In this document: positions 1 to 7,934 of the stretch, piece after piece
How positions within the stretch are numbered: position 1 is the first letter of the stretch
Layout of the letters: each line of letters starts with the position of its first letter
Source: Streptomyces sp. L-9-10
GTDB lineage: Bacteria; Actinomycetota; Actinomycetes; Streptomycetales; Streptomycetaceae
Reading direction: 5' to 3'
Assembly (NCBI RefSeq): GCF_004151105.1
Contig: NZ_PHRF01000050.1
Span: 119,799 to 183,798, forward strand
Length of the DNA stretch: 64,000 nt
Position numbers and translations under genes: made by a program
Notes under the pieces: generated by a model
Told to the model about the DNA's origin: nothing
The model's input: the letters and a program-made list of their open reading frames with translations, nothing else
Database searches by the model: none

Positions 1-69
1 ATGCGCGATACGGGCGGCGTGGTCCACCGCCGGGGTGCTCTCGGCGGCCTTGGCGAACGTGGTGGCCAT
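1..69 (-). CDS. 5' end of an unidentified gene, probably an ABC transporter subunit (partial)
   Basis: Only the first 23 codons are inside the window (MATTFAKAAESTPAVDHAAR and three more), running off the left edge. The ATG at 69 is preceded by a near-perfect ribosome binding site, AGGAGGTGAC, five bases upstream, so this is a real start. It lies 45 bp downstream of the substrate-binding lipoprotein gene on the same strand. Sulfonate/nitrate-type importers usually have the ATPase or permease gene next, so one of these is expected. That is inferred from position: the 23 residues carry no family motif. Confidence 0.6.
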   Translation of the reverse strand, partial: MATTFAKAAESTPAVDHAARIAH

Positions 70-114
70 GGTCGTCACCTCCTGGGAACGGGTGGATGCG
101 GTCCTGGTCCTGGC

Positions 115-1224
115 CTACTTGGCGCCGAGACCGGCGTCGGCCACCTCGGGCTGACCCGCGGCCTTGAGCACCTTGTTGAGGGGCCCCAGGTCGTAGATGC
201 CGTTCAGGTCCGGCTTCTTGAGCAGCCCGGCCTTGACCGCGTGATCGGCCTCCGCCTGGAGCGTCGCGGCCAGCGGGTCGTTGGTGATCTGGATCGACTG
301 CCACGCCGGGTCGAGGACCTCGGGCGGCAGTGCCTTGCCGGAGAGCGTCTTCAGCGCCTCGTTGGCGGACGCCTTCGCCTTGTCCTCGTTGGCGTTGATC
401 CACTCGTTGGTCTTCACGGAGCCGCGCAGTACGGCCTCGACCACGTCCGGGTGCTCGCCGAGGAACTTCTGCGACACGATGATGTTCGTGATCACGAACT
501 TCTTGTCCGGCCACAGATCCGACTCGTCCAGCAGTACCTTGGCGCCGTCCGCGACGAGCTTGGACGCGGTCGGCTCCGGCACCCACGCGCCGTCGATGGA
601 ACCGGACTTGTAGGCGTCCGGGGTGATCTTGTTGTCCGTACGGACGACGGAGACATCGCCCTTGCCGGACTGGGCGTCGACCTTCCAGCCCTTCTCGGAT
701 ATCCAGTTGAGGAACGCCACGTCCTGCGTGTTGCCCAGCTGCGGGGTGGCGATCTTCTTGCCCTTGACGTCGTCCAGGGTCTTGATCTTCGCCGGGTCGA
801 CGACGAGCTTGACCCCGCCCGAGGCGGAGCCGCCGATGATGCGCAGGCTCTTGCCGCCGGTCTGGGTGTAGCCGTTGATGGCCGGAGAGGGGCCGATGAA
901 GCCGATGTCGATGCTGCCCGCGTTGAGGGCCTCGATCTCGGAGGGGCCCGCGTTGAAGGTCGAGGGCGCCACCTTCGTACCGCCCAGCTCCTTCTGGAAG
1001 AGACCCTCCTGGATACCGACGAGGGCGGTGGCGTGGGTGAGGTTCGGGAAGTAACCGATCTTCACCGTGTCGGCGGAGAGCGCCTTGCCCTCGGCGGCCG
1101 GGGAGGCGGTGTCGCTCTTGTCGGCCTCGGAGCCGTAGCCGCAGGAGGTGAGCGCGACGGCGAGCAGCGGCAGCGCGGCCACGGCGGTGAGTCTGCGGCG
1201 GGCGGTGGTGCGGGAGACAGGCAC
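115..1224 (-). CDS. Sulfonate/sulfate-ester type ABC transporter substrate-binding lipoprotein
   Basis: The product is a 369-residue extracellular solute-binding lipoprotein. The GTG at 1224 is chosen because it directly precedes a classic lipoprotein signal: Arg-rich n-region (residues 5-11), hydrophobic core (13-24) and lipobox LTSC with the lipidated Cys at 28. An alternative GTG at 1257 lacks a good ribosome site. The mature part opens with VKIGYFPNLTHATALVG and contains GPSPAINGY and PQLGNTQD, which is the SsuA/NMT1-like fold used for aliphatic sulfonates, taurine and related compounds. It sits at the end of the sulfate-reduction operon, so an organic sulfur source or sulfate ester is the likely ligand. 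The exact ligand cannot be read from sequence. Confidence 0.85.
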   Translation of the reverse strand: MPVSRTTARRRLTAVAALPLLAVALTSCGYGSEADKSDTASPAAEGKALSADTVKIGYFPNLTHATALVGIQEGLFQKELGGTKVAPSTFNAGPSEIEALNAGSIDIGFIGPSPAINGYTQTGGKSLRIIGGSASGGVKLVVDPAKIKTLDDVKGKKIATPQLGNTQDVAFLNWISEKGWKVDAQSGKGDVSVVRTDNKITPDAYKSGSIDGAWVPEPTASKLVADGAKVLLDESDLWPDKKFVITNIIVSQKFLGEHPDVVEAVLRGSVKTNEWINANEDKAKASANEALKTLSGKALPPEVLDPAWQSIQITNDPLAATLQAEADHAVKAGLLKKPDLNGIYDLGPLNKVLKAAGQPEVADAGLGAK

Positions 1225-1369
1225 GGGAGGGGGTCCTCTCGTTGGCCCGGTGCTCACGCCCTTTTCTACGGAGTCGGGGGCGCGGCCGGGAAGTCGGCGG
1301 GTTTTCGGCGGAACGGGTCGTACAGGTGAAGCGGGTGGGGGGTGCGGGCGCGCATGCGGTGCGCGTACG

Positions 1370-1492
1370 TCATCGCGCACATCGCGCCACCCCGCCCGTT
1401 CCCGCGCCGAGGGCGCCGCTGCCGACCCGGCCGCCCTCCTTCGCGAACGTCGCGTAGACGTCGTGGACCGTCAGGTCCTGTCCGGGTGTCAT
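1370..1492 (-). CDS. Candidate 40-residue ORF translationally coupled to cysN
   Basis: The ATG at 1492 overlaps the cysN stop as TGATG, so ribosomes could re-initiate directly. The peptide begins MTPGQDLTVHDVYATFAKEG. Its first 30 codons almost all end in G or C, as expected of a translated frame here; the bias weakens towards the TGA at 1370. I do not recognise the family. It could be a genuine coupled small protein, the remnant of a longer gene that has been truncated, or chance. The substrate-binding protein start lies 145 bp further downstream. Confidence 0.35.
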   Translation of the reverse strand: MTPGQDLTVHDVYATFAKEGGRVGSGALGAGTGGVARCAR

Positions 1493-2874
1493 CAGAAGTC
1501 CCAGCCCTCGTCGTCGACGGCGGGCACGGTGTCGGGCGCGGCGGCGGCGAAGGCGTCGCCCGCCATACCGGCGCTCAGTGTCGTTCCGTCGGCGGGGTCG
1601 ACCAGCAGGAAGGAGCCGGTGTGCCGGGAGTCCGCGTAGCTGTCGAGCGCGAGCGGCTCGGCGGTACGGACCTTCACCCGCCCGATGTCATTGGCGACGA
1701 GCTGTCCCGGGGCCGGATGCTGGGAGAGGTCGTCCAGCGTCAGCCGGGACGGGATGTCCTTCACGATCGCCTTGACCGTACGGGTCGTGTGCTTCAGCAG
1801 CACCCGCTGGCCCACGGTCAGCGGCTGGTCGGCGACATGGCAGACGGTCGCCTCGACATCCTGGGTCGTGACGGGCAGGTGCGCGGTGGGTGCGATCAGA
1901 TCGCCGCGCGAGACGTCGATGTCGTCGGCGAGCCGGACGGTCACGGACTGCGGAGCCCAGGCGAGGTCCACGGTGGTGGCCGCGCCCACGCCGACGCCCA
2001 GCGCGTCGATGCCCTCGATCGTGCTCGTACGGCCCGAGGGCAGGACGGTCACCGGGTCGCCGACGCGCAGTACCCCGGAGGCGATCTGGCCCGCGTAGCC
2101 GCGGTAGTCGGGGTGCTCGGCGCTCTGCGGGCGGATCACGTACTGCACCGGGAAGCGCGCCGGGCACCCGGCCAGGTCATGGCTGACCGGGACGGTCTCC
2201 AGATACTCCAGCACGGTCGGGCCGCCGTACCAGTCCATGTGCGCGGACGGCTCCACCACATTGTCACCGGTGAGCGCGGAGATCGGGATCGCGGTGATCT
2301 CCGGGACGCCCAGGGAGGCGGCGTACGCCGTGAACTCCTCGGCGATCGAGGCGAACACGGGCTCCGCGTACTCGACGAGGTCCATCTTGTTGACGGCCAG
2401 GACCACGTGCGGGACCCGCAGCAGGGCGGCCACCGCGGCATGCCGGCGGGTCTGCTCGACCACGCCGTTACGGGCGTCCACGAGCACCACGGCCAGCTCG
2501 GCGGTGGAGGCTCCGGTCACCATGTTCCGGGTGTACTGCACATGCCCGGGGGTGTCGGCGAGGATGAACCGCCGCCGGGGCGTGGCGAAGTAGCGGTAGG
2601 CGACATCGATCGTGATGCCCTGCTCGCGTTCGGCCCGCAGCCCGTCCGTGAGCAGCGCCAGGTCGGGTGCCTCCTGGCCGCGGCTGCGGGAGGCGTGCTC
2701 GACGGCCTCCAGCTGGTCGGTCAGCACCGACTTGGAGTCGTGCAGCAGTCGGCCGACGAGCGTGGACTTGCCGTCGTCGACCGAGCCCGCGGTGGCGAAC
2801 CGCAGCAGTGTGGTGGCCGACAGCCGCTCCGCGAACCGCTCCGTGGCGCTGTCACCCGTGCTCGTGCTCGTCAT
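1492..2874 (-). CDS. cysN: Sulfate adenylyltransferase subunit 1 (CysN)
   Basis: This is the GTPase subunit of ATP sulfurylase, which drives formation of adenosine 5'-phosphosulfate (APS) from sulfate and ATP by the CysD subunit. The 460-residue protein shows the EF-Tu-like GTPase motifs in order: P-loop GSVDDGKST (about residue 30), the switch sequence EQGITIDVAYR, DTPGH and NKMD. Elongation-factor-like beta-barrel domains follow, with no C-terminal APS kinase fusion; that activity is encoded separately by cysC. The ATG lies two bases after the cysD stop, so the pair is co-translated, matching the CysDN heterodimer. Confidence 0.97.
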   Translation of the reverse strand: MTSTSTGDSATERFAERLSATTLLRFATAGSVDDGKSTLVGRLLHDSKSVLTDQLEAVEHASRSRGQEAPDLALLTDGLRAEREQGITIDVAYRYFATPRRRFILADTPGHVQYTRNMVTGASTAELAVVLVDARNGVVEQTRRHAAVAALLRVPHVVLAVNKMDLVEYAEPVFASIAEEFTAYAASLGVPEITAIPISALTGDNVVEPSAHMDWYGGPTVLEYLETVPVSHDLAGCPARFPVQYVIRPQSAEHPDYRGYAGQIASGVLRVGDPVTVLPSGRTSTIEGIDALGVGVGAATTVDLAWAPQSVTVRLADDIDVSRGDLIAPTAHLPVTTQDVEATVCHVADQPLTVGQRVLLKHTTRTVKAIVKDIPSRLTLDDLSQHPAPGQLVANDIGRVKVRTAEPLALDSYADSRHTGSFLLVDPADGTTLSAGMAGDAFAAAAPDTVPAVDDEGWDF

Positions 2875-2876
2875 GG

Positions 2877-3815
2877 CTAGAAGTACCCCTCGCGCTTGCG
2901 GTCTTCCATCGCGGCCTCGGACAGCTTGTCGTCGGCGCGGGTCGCGCCGCGCTCGGTGAGCCGGGAGGCGGCGATCTCGGCGATCACCGCGTCGAGCGTG
3001 GTGGCGTCGGAGTCGACGGCGCCCGTGCAGGACATGTCACCGACCGTGCGGTAGCGCACCAGACGCTTCTCGACGGACTCGGACTCCTTGGGGCCGCCCC
3101 ACTCCCCGGCGGTCAGCCACATGCCACTGCGCGGGAAGACCTCCCGCTCGTGCGCGAAGTAGATCTCCGGCAGCTCGATCCCCTCGCGGGCGATGTACTG
3201 CCAGACGTCCAGCTCGGTCCAGTTGGAGAGCGGGAAGACCCGGACATGCTCGCCGGGGGCGTGCCGGCCGTTGTAGAGGTGCCACAGCTCGGGCCGCTGA
3301 CGGCGCGGGTCCCACTGCGAGAACTCGTCGCGCAGCGAGAACACCCGCTCCTTGGCGCGGGCCTTCTCCTCGTCGCGCCGGCCACCGCCGAAGACCGCGT
3401 CGAACCGCTCGGCCTGGATCTTCTCGGTGAGCGGCACGGTCTGGAGCGGATTGCGGGTGCCGTCGGGCCGCTCGCGCAGCTTCCCCGCGTCGATGTACTC
3501 CTGCACGGACGCGACATGGAGCCGCAGTCCGTGCGCGGCCACCGTACGGTCGCGGTATTCGAGGACCTCGGGGAAGTTGTGCCCGGTGTCCACATGGAGC
3601 AGTGAGAACGGCACCGGCGCGGGCGCGAACGCCTTCAGCGCCAGATGCAGCATGACGATCGAGTCCTTGCCGCCGGAGAAGAGGATCACCGGCCGTTCGA
3701 ACTCGCCCGCCACCTCGCGGAAGATGTGCACCGCCTCGGATTCCAGGGCGTCCAGATGGCTCAGCGCGTACGGGGCGTCGGTGCCCTCGGTGACGGCGGC
3801 GACGGTGGTGGTCAC
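2877..3815 (-). CDS. cysD: Sulfate adenylyltransferase subunit 2 (CysD)
   Basis: This is the catalytic subunit of ATP sulfurylase, 312 residues, the usual family length. It carries the PP-loop LFSGGKDSIVMLHLALKAF near residue 45 and LHVDTGHNFPEVLEYRD shortly after. The conserved C-terminal tail EAAMEDRKREGYF is intact. The GTG at 3815 is chosen over the upstream open frame because it overlaps the cysC stop as GTGA and has GAGAGG upstream. It works with CysN in the first step of sulfate activation. Confidence 0.97.
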   Translation of the reverse strand: MTTTVAAVTEGTDAPYALSHLDALESEAVHIFREVAGEFERPVILFSGGKDSIVMLHLALKAFAPAPVPFSLLHVDTGHNFPEVLEYRDRTVAAHGLRLHVASVQEYIDAGKLRERPDGTRNPLQTVPLTEKIQAERFDAVFGGGRRDEEKARAKERVFSLRDEFSQWDPRRQRPELWHLYNGRHAPGEHVRVFPLSNWTELDVWQYIAREGIELPEIYFAHEREVFPRSGMWLTAGEWGGPKESESVEKRLVRYRTVGDMSCTGAVDSDATTLDAVIAEIAASRLTERGATRADDKLSEAAMEDRKREGYF

Positions 3816-4396
3816 GCGAGACCCCTCTCGGTGAGCAGTGCGTGGAGCGCGGCGGCGGACTCCTGGACGGACTGGGTGTGCGACTCGATCCGCAGATCGG
3901 GCGAGTCCGGTGCCTCGTAGGGGTCGTCGACGCCGGTGAGGCCGGAGATCTCGCCGGCCGCCTGCTTGGCGTACAGCCCCTTCACATCGCGTACGGAGCA
4001 CACCTCGACCGGCGTGGCCACATGCACCTCCAGATACCCGGTGCCCTCGGTCCGATGGCGTTCGCGCACCGCCTCACGGCTGTCCGCGTACGGTGCGATC
4101 ACCGGCACCAGCGCCTTGACGCCGTTCGACGCGAGCAGCTCGGCGACGAAGCCGATGCGCCGCACGTTGATGTGCCGGTCCTCGCGGCTGAAGCCGAGGC
4201 CCGCGGAGAGGAACTCCCTTATCTCGTCGCCGTCGAGCACCTCGGCGCGGTGGCCCTCGGCGCGCAGCCGGTCCGCCAGCGCGTTCGCGAGGGTCGTCTT
4301 GCCCGCGCTCGGCAGTCCGGTGAGCCAGACCGTCGCGCCCAGCTCCGTTGTCCCCTTCGTGTCCGCCGTCCCCGTCGCATCCGTCGGCTCCGTCAC
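3812..4396 (-). CDS. cysC: Adenylylsulfate kinase (CysC)
   Basis: APS kinase makes PAPS from APS and ATP. The 194-residue protein has P-loop GLPSAGKTT at 27-35, the LDGDEIREFLS segment, the GFSREDRHINVRRIG lid and the VRDVKGLYAKQAAGEI substrate region. The GTG at 4396 is preceded by AGGAGGAGG 11 bases upstream. An ATG at 4429 overlaps the cysH stop (ATGA) and would add 11 residues, so the start is not certain. A cysH of the APS-reductase type next to it suggests PAPS serves sulfation or that both branches operate. Confidence 0.93.
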   Translation of the reverse strand: MTEPTDATGTADTKGTTELGATVWLTGLPSAGKTTLANALADRLRAEGHRAEVLDGDEIREFLSAGLGFSREDRHINVRRIGFVAELLASNGVKALVPVIAPYADSREAVRERHRTEGTGYLEVHVATPVEVCSVRDVKGLYAKQAAGEISGLTGVDDPYEAPDSPDLRIESHTQSVQESAAALHALLTERGLA

Positions 4397-4425
4397 GCTC
4401 GCACGTCCCTCCTCCTGACGGCCCG

Positions 4426-5127
4426 TCATCCGTGCAGCCCGCACTCGGTCTTGGCACGTCCGGCCCAGCGTCCGGCGCGCGGGTCCTCGCCCTCCAGCAC
4501 CCGGCGGGTGCAGGGGGCGCACCCCACGGAGGCGTAACCGTCCATCAGCAGCGGGTTGGTGAGCACACCGTGCTCGGCGACATAGGTGTCCACGTCGTCC
4601 TGCGTCCACCGGGCGATCGGGGAGACCTTGACCTTGCCGCGCTTCTCGTCCCAGCCGACGACCGGGGTGCCGGCCCGGCTCGGGGACTCGTCGCGGCGCA
4701 GTCCGGTGGCCCAGGCGTCGTATGCCGTCAGGCCCTCCTCCAGGGGCGCGACCTTGCGCAGGGCGCAGCACAGGTCGGGGTCGCGGTCATGCAGCCGGGG
4801 GCCGTGCTCGGCGTCCTGCTCGGCGACGGTCCTGTGCGGGGTGAGGGTGATGACCCGGACGTCCATCACGGCGTCCACCGCGTCCCGGGTGCCGAGGGTC
4901 TCGGGGAAGTGGTAGCCGGTGTCGAGGAAGACCACGTCGACACCGGGCCGCACCCGGGAGGCGAGATGGGCGACCACCGCGTCCTCCATCGAGGACGTGA
5001 CGCAGAACCGCTCGCCGAAGGTGTCGACGGCCCAGGTGAGGATCTCCAGGGCCGAGGCGTCCTCGAGCGCGCGGCCCGCGCGCTCGGCGAGGGCACGGGG
5101 ATCACCGGTCTCCGTCAGCGCTGTCAT
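4426..5127 (-). CDS. cysH: Phosphoadenylyl/adenylyl-sulfate reductase (CysH)
   Basis: The enzyme reduces activated sulfate to sulfite with thiol electrons. The 233-residue protein has a PP-loop-like fold (TSSMEDAVVAHLASRV, FLDTGYHFPETLGTRD). It also has the cysteine pairs of the iron-sulfur APS reductase class: DLCCALRKV, CAPC, and the C-terminal catalytic motif ECGLHG. The CC...CxxC set marks it as the [4Fe-4S] assimilatory APS reductase type rather than the cluster-free PAPS reductase. The ATG at 5127 overlaps the upstream zinc-ribbon stop (ATGA) and has GGAGG nine bases ahead. Confidence 0.95.
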   Translation of the reverse strand: MTALTETGDPRALAERAGRALEDASALEILTWAVDTFGERFCVTSSMEDAVVAHLASRVRPGVDVVFLDTGYHFPETLGTRDAVDAVMDVRVITLTPHRTVAEQDAEHGPRLHDRDPDLCCALRKVAPLEEGLTAYDAWATGLRRDESPSRAGTPVVGWDEKRGKVKVSPIARWTQDDVDTYVAEHGVLTNPLLMDGYASVGCAPCTRRVLEGEDPRAGRWAGRAKTECGLHG

Positions 5128-5300
5128 ATCTCTTCGCCTCCATCGCTCCGTTGGAGTCCACGGGACAGCAGCCCGAGGAACTTCAACTGGAAGGCGCGAT
5201 TGCATGCCGCGCATTCCCAGGCGCCGTGTCCCTGCTCGTTCGGACGCAGGTCCTCGTCGCCGCAGTAAGGGCAGTAGAAGGGGGCCGCGCGCTCGCTCAC
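5124..5300 (-). CDS. 58-residue double-CxxC zinc-ribbon protein inside the sulfate-reduction operon
   Basis: The frame begins VSERAAPFYCPYCGDEDLRP and ends GLQRSDGGEEI. Two CxxC knuckles, C10/C13 and C30/C33, are spaced as in a rubredoxin-like zinc ribbon. It is locked between sirA and cysH by four-base overlaps at both ends (GTGA with the sirA stop, ATGA with the cysH start), so it is certainly translated with them. Function is not known to me; a metal-binding or electron-transfer accessory of sulfite or APS reductase is an inference from position. Confidence 0.88.
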   Translation of the reverse strand: MSERAAPFYCPYCGDEDLRPNEQGHGAWECAACNRAFQLKFLGLLSRGLQRSDGGEEI

Positions 5301-6994
5301 GACAGCGCCTCCTCCGACGCGCGCGCCGCCCAGCTGGCGAAGCGCTCGCCGTCCTCGCGCTCCTTCTGGAACCGTCCGAGCACCCGCTCGACATAGTCGG
5401 GCAGTTCCTCGGAGGTGACCTTCAGACCGCGGACCTTGCGGCCGAATCCGGCCTCCAGGCCCAGCGCGCCGCCCAGATGCACCTGGAAGCCCTCGACCTG
5501 GTTGCCGTCCTTGTCCAGCATCAGCTGGCCCTTGAGGCCGATGTCCGCGGTCTGGATACGGGCGCAGGCGTTCGGGCAGCCGTTGACGTTGATCGTGATC
5601 GGCTCGTCGAACTCCGGGATGCGGCGCTCCAGTTCGTCGATGAGCGTGGCGCCGCGCCGCTTGGTCTCGACGATCGCCAGCTTGCAGAACTCGATGCCGG
5701 TGCAGGCCATCGTGCCGCGCCGGAACGGCGACGGGTCGACCCGCAGGTCCAGCGCCTCAAGACCGGCCACCAGCGACTCGATCCGGTCCTCCGCCACATC
5801 GAGGACGATCATCTTCTGCTCGGCGGTGGTACGCAGCCGGCCCGAGCCGTGAGCCGCAGCCAGCTCGGCGATCTTCGTCAGCGTGACGCCGTCCACCCGG
5901 CCGACGCGCGGCGCGAATCCGACGTAGAAGAGACCGTCGCGCTGCCGGTGCACACCGACGTGGTCGCGCCAGCGGTGTACGGGCTGCTCGGGCGCGGGGC
6001 CGTCGACGAGCGCGCGCTTGAGGTACTCGTCCTCCAGGATCCGGCGGAACTTCTCCGCGCCCCAGTCGGCGAGCAGGAACTTCAGCCGGGCGCGGGTGCG
6101 CAGCCGGCGGTAGCCGTAGTCACGGAAGACCGAGATGACACCGGTGTAGACGTCCGGGATCTCGTCCAGCGGCACCCAGGCGCCGAGCCGCTGGCCGATC
6201 TTGGGGTTGGTGGAGAGCCCGCCGCCCACCCAGAGGTCGAAACCGGGGCCGTGCTCCGGGTGCTCGACCCCGACGAACGCGATGTCGTTGATCTCGTGCG
6301 CCACGTCCAGCGACGGCGACCCGGAGATCGCGGACTTGAACTTGCGCGGCAGATTGGAGAAGTCGGGGTTGCCGATGATCCGGCGCTGGATCTCGTCGAT
6401 CGCCGGGGTGCCGTCGATGATCTCGTCCTCGGCGATACCGGCCACCGGCGAACCGAGGATCACGCGGGGGGTGTCACCGCACGCCTCGGTCGTGGAGAGC
6501 CCCACCGCTTCGAGCCGGTTCCAGATCTCCGGCACGTCCTCGATCCGGATCCAGTGGTACTGGATGTTCTGCCGGTCGGTGATGTCGGCCGTGCCGCGCG
6601 CGAACTCCTGCGAGATCTCGCCGATGACCCGCAGCTGCTCGGTGGTCAGCCGGCCGCCGTCGATCCGTACCCGCATCATGAAGTACTCGTCGTCCAGCTC
6701 CTCCGGCTCCAGGATCGCGGTCTTGCCGCCGTCGATCCCGGGCTTGCGCTGGGTGTAGAGACCCCACCAGCGCATCCGGCCGCGCAGGTCGTTGGGATCG
6801 ATCGAGTCGAACCCGGCCTTGGAGTAGACGTTCTCGATGCGCGCCCGCACATGGAGACCGTCGTCGTCCTTCTTGAACTGCTCATTGCCGTTGAGCGGAG
6901 TGAAGTGACCCACGGCCCACTGGCCCTCGCCGCGGTGACGGCTCACCTTGCGGCGTGGCGTGGCGCTGGAGGGCTTTTCCGGGGTGGCGGCCAT
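5297..6994 (-). CDS. sirA: Ferredoxin-dependent sulfite reductase (SirA/NirA family)
   Basis: This siroheme and [4Fe-4S] enzyme reduces sulfite to sulfide with six electrons from ferredoxin; it has 565 residues. The cluster ligands are in CTGIEFC and NGCPNAC in the C-terminal half. Substrate-side landmarks include RWWGLYTQR, DITDRQNIQYHW and TTEACGDTP. Tyr80 and Cys172 correspond, by my recollection of the Mycobacterium tuberculosis SirA sequence, to its cross-linked Tyr69-Cys161 pair, supporting sulfite rather than nitrite reduction. The ATG at 6994 has GAAGGA upstream. It is the first large gene of the operon, 139 bp after the leader peptide. Confidence 0.95.
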   Translation of the reverse strand: MAATPEKPSSATPRRKVSRHRGEGQWAVGHFTPLNGNEQFKKDDDGLHVRARIENVYSKAGFDSIDPNDLRGRMRWWGLYTQRKPGIDGGKTAILEPEELDDEYFMMRVRIDGGRLTTEQLRVIGEISQEFARGTADITDRQNIQYHWIRIEDVPEIWNRLEAVGLSTTEACGDTPRVILGSPVAGIAEDEIIDGTPAIDEIQRRIIGNPDFSNLPRKFKSAISGSPSLDVAHEINDIAFVGVEHPEHGPGFDLWVGGGLSTNPKIGQRLGAWVPLDEIPDVYTGVISVFRDYGYRRLRTRARLKFLLADWGAEKFRRILEDEYLKRALVDGPAPEQPVHRWRDHVGVHRQRDGLFYVGFAPRVGRVDGVTLTKIAELAAAHGSGRLRTTAEQKMIVLDVAEDRIESLVAGLEALDLRVDPSPFRRGTMACTGIEFCKLAIVETKRRGATLIDELERRIPEFDEPITINVNGCPNACARIQTADIGLKGQLMLDKDGNQVEGFQVHLGGALGLEAGFGRKVRGLKVTSEELPDYVERVLGRFQKEREDGERFASWAARASEEALS

Positions 6995-7133
6995 GGCGGA
7001 TACGTCCTTCGAGACATGCAGGAGGGCGGCTCTGAGCCGCACACCCGCGCGTGGGCGCGGCGGTGCGCGGCTGAGGATTCAGAGAGAATTCAGGACAGCG
7101 GAAGATCGCTGGATCGCGGCGGTGCCGGGACTC

Positions 7134-7217
7134 TCAGCCCGCCGGACAGATGGCGCTGGACATGCGGCCGAGGTCGACGTGCAGCCGACTCACCAAGGCA
7201 ATTCCAGCTCGGGACAT
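7134..7217 (-). CDS. Sulfur-operon leader peptide, 27 residues
   Basis: The ATG at 7217 opens a 27-codon frame starting MSRAGIALVSRLHVDLGRMS and ending SAICPAG with TGA. I recognise the pattern VSR-HVDL-R-SSA-C as the small leader peptide found upstream of sulfur and cysteine genes in many streptomycetes. The single Cys codon near the 3' end is consistent with Cys-responsive attenuation of the sirA-cys operon, though that mechanism is inferred. The ribosome site is weak. An in-frame GTG at 7193 could start a 19-residue version. Confidence 0.75.
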   Translation of the reverse strand: MSRAGIALVSRLHVDLGRMSSAICPAG

Positions 7218-7247
7218 GACGGAAGCGTGTCACGCGGATCTCCGGGC

Positions 7248-7293
7248 AGTCCACTGTTGTCCATGATATGGACTCAGGTGTCCCATGATGCAA
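7248..7293 (-). promoter_or_regulatory. Probable sulfur-operon promoter with an overlapping inverted repeat
   Basis: Read on the minus strand, TTGCAT (7288-7293) and TATCAT (7263-7268) resemble -35 and -10 boxes with a slightly long 19-base spacer, about 50 bp upstream of the leader peptide. The -10 lies inside a perfect inverted repeat, GTCCAT-3-ATGGAC (7259-7273). A wider AGTCCA/TGGACT pair (7248-7253, 7269-7274) is nested around it. This suggests repressor control of the sulfate operon. The regulator is not identifiable from the site. Confidence 0.45.
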
Positions 7294-7338
7294 GACGGTG
7301 TGGTGCCCGTCACGGGCCCGGCGGGTTTAGGACCTGGT

Positions 7339-7866
7339 CTACAGCTCCTCTTCGATCGTGGTGTCGAAGAGCCGGAAGCCCCGGCGCAGATAGTTGTCCA
7401 TGGCGTACGGCCCGTCCTTCGAGCAGGTGTGCAACCAGACCCGCTTGGTCGGCTCCGTACCCGGCCACCGCTCGGCCAGGTCCCAGGCCCTGGCCACGCC
7501 GTACGACAGCAGATGGCCGCCGATCCGCCGGCCGCGGAAGGCCGGTATCAGCCCGAAGTAGACGATCTCGACCGTGGCCCCGTCCTGAGCCGCCAGCTCG
7601 ATGTACCCCGCCGGGGTGCCCCGCTCGTACGCCACCCAGGTCTCCACCCCGGGCGCGGCGACGACCTCCTGCCACCGCTCCCGCGTCAGCGCGAGCCGGT
7701 CGCGCCAGCTCACATCGTCACCGACGGCCGTGTACAGGAACCGGCTGAACTCCGCCGACGGCACCTCCGCCCGTACGATCCGCACGTCGCCCGCGGGCCC
7801 GGCGGCGGGCCGCAGATCGTCGGGCGAGGTCTGTTCCAGGGACCAGGTGGTCACGGAGATGCTCAT
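7339..7866 (-). CDS. GNAT-family N-acetyltransferase
   Basis: This 175-residue single-domain acetyltransferase has the acetyl-CoA binding core near residues 110-130 (FGLIPAFRGRRIGGHLL, the RxxGxG/A type loop). The C-terminal NYLRRGFRLFDTTIEEEL is the usual last strand and helix. The start MSISVTTWSL at 7866 has no strong ribosome site, but upstream codons are not conserved-looking. Substrate is unknown. It lies 68 bp downstream of the GAF regulator on the same strand. Confidence 0.85.
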   Translation of the reverse strand: MSISVTTWSLEQTSPDDLRPAAGPAGDVRIVRAEVPSAEFSRFLYTAVGDDVSWRDRLALTRERWQEVVAAPGVETWVAYERGTPAGYIELAAQDGATVEIVYFGLIPAFRGRRIGGHLLSYGVARAWDLAERWPGTEPTKRVWLHTCSKDGPYAMDNYLRRGFRLFDTTIEEEL

Positions 7867-7934
7867 ACCGGACAGAAAACCACGTCGCCCGGACACTCCG
7901 GGACGCGGCCCCGCACGCTGAGGTTCCACCGGCG

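Noticed and set aside
1..1329. 442-codon open frame on the plus strand across the substrate-binding protein gene
   Set aside because: Antisense shadow of a well-supported lipoprotein gene; Arg/Gly-rich composition, no domain and no ribosome site.
4919..7219. 766-codon plus-strand frame over sirA
   Set aside because: Shadow of sirA, which has cluster motifs and operon context; high GC gives long antisense frames.
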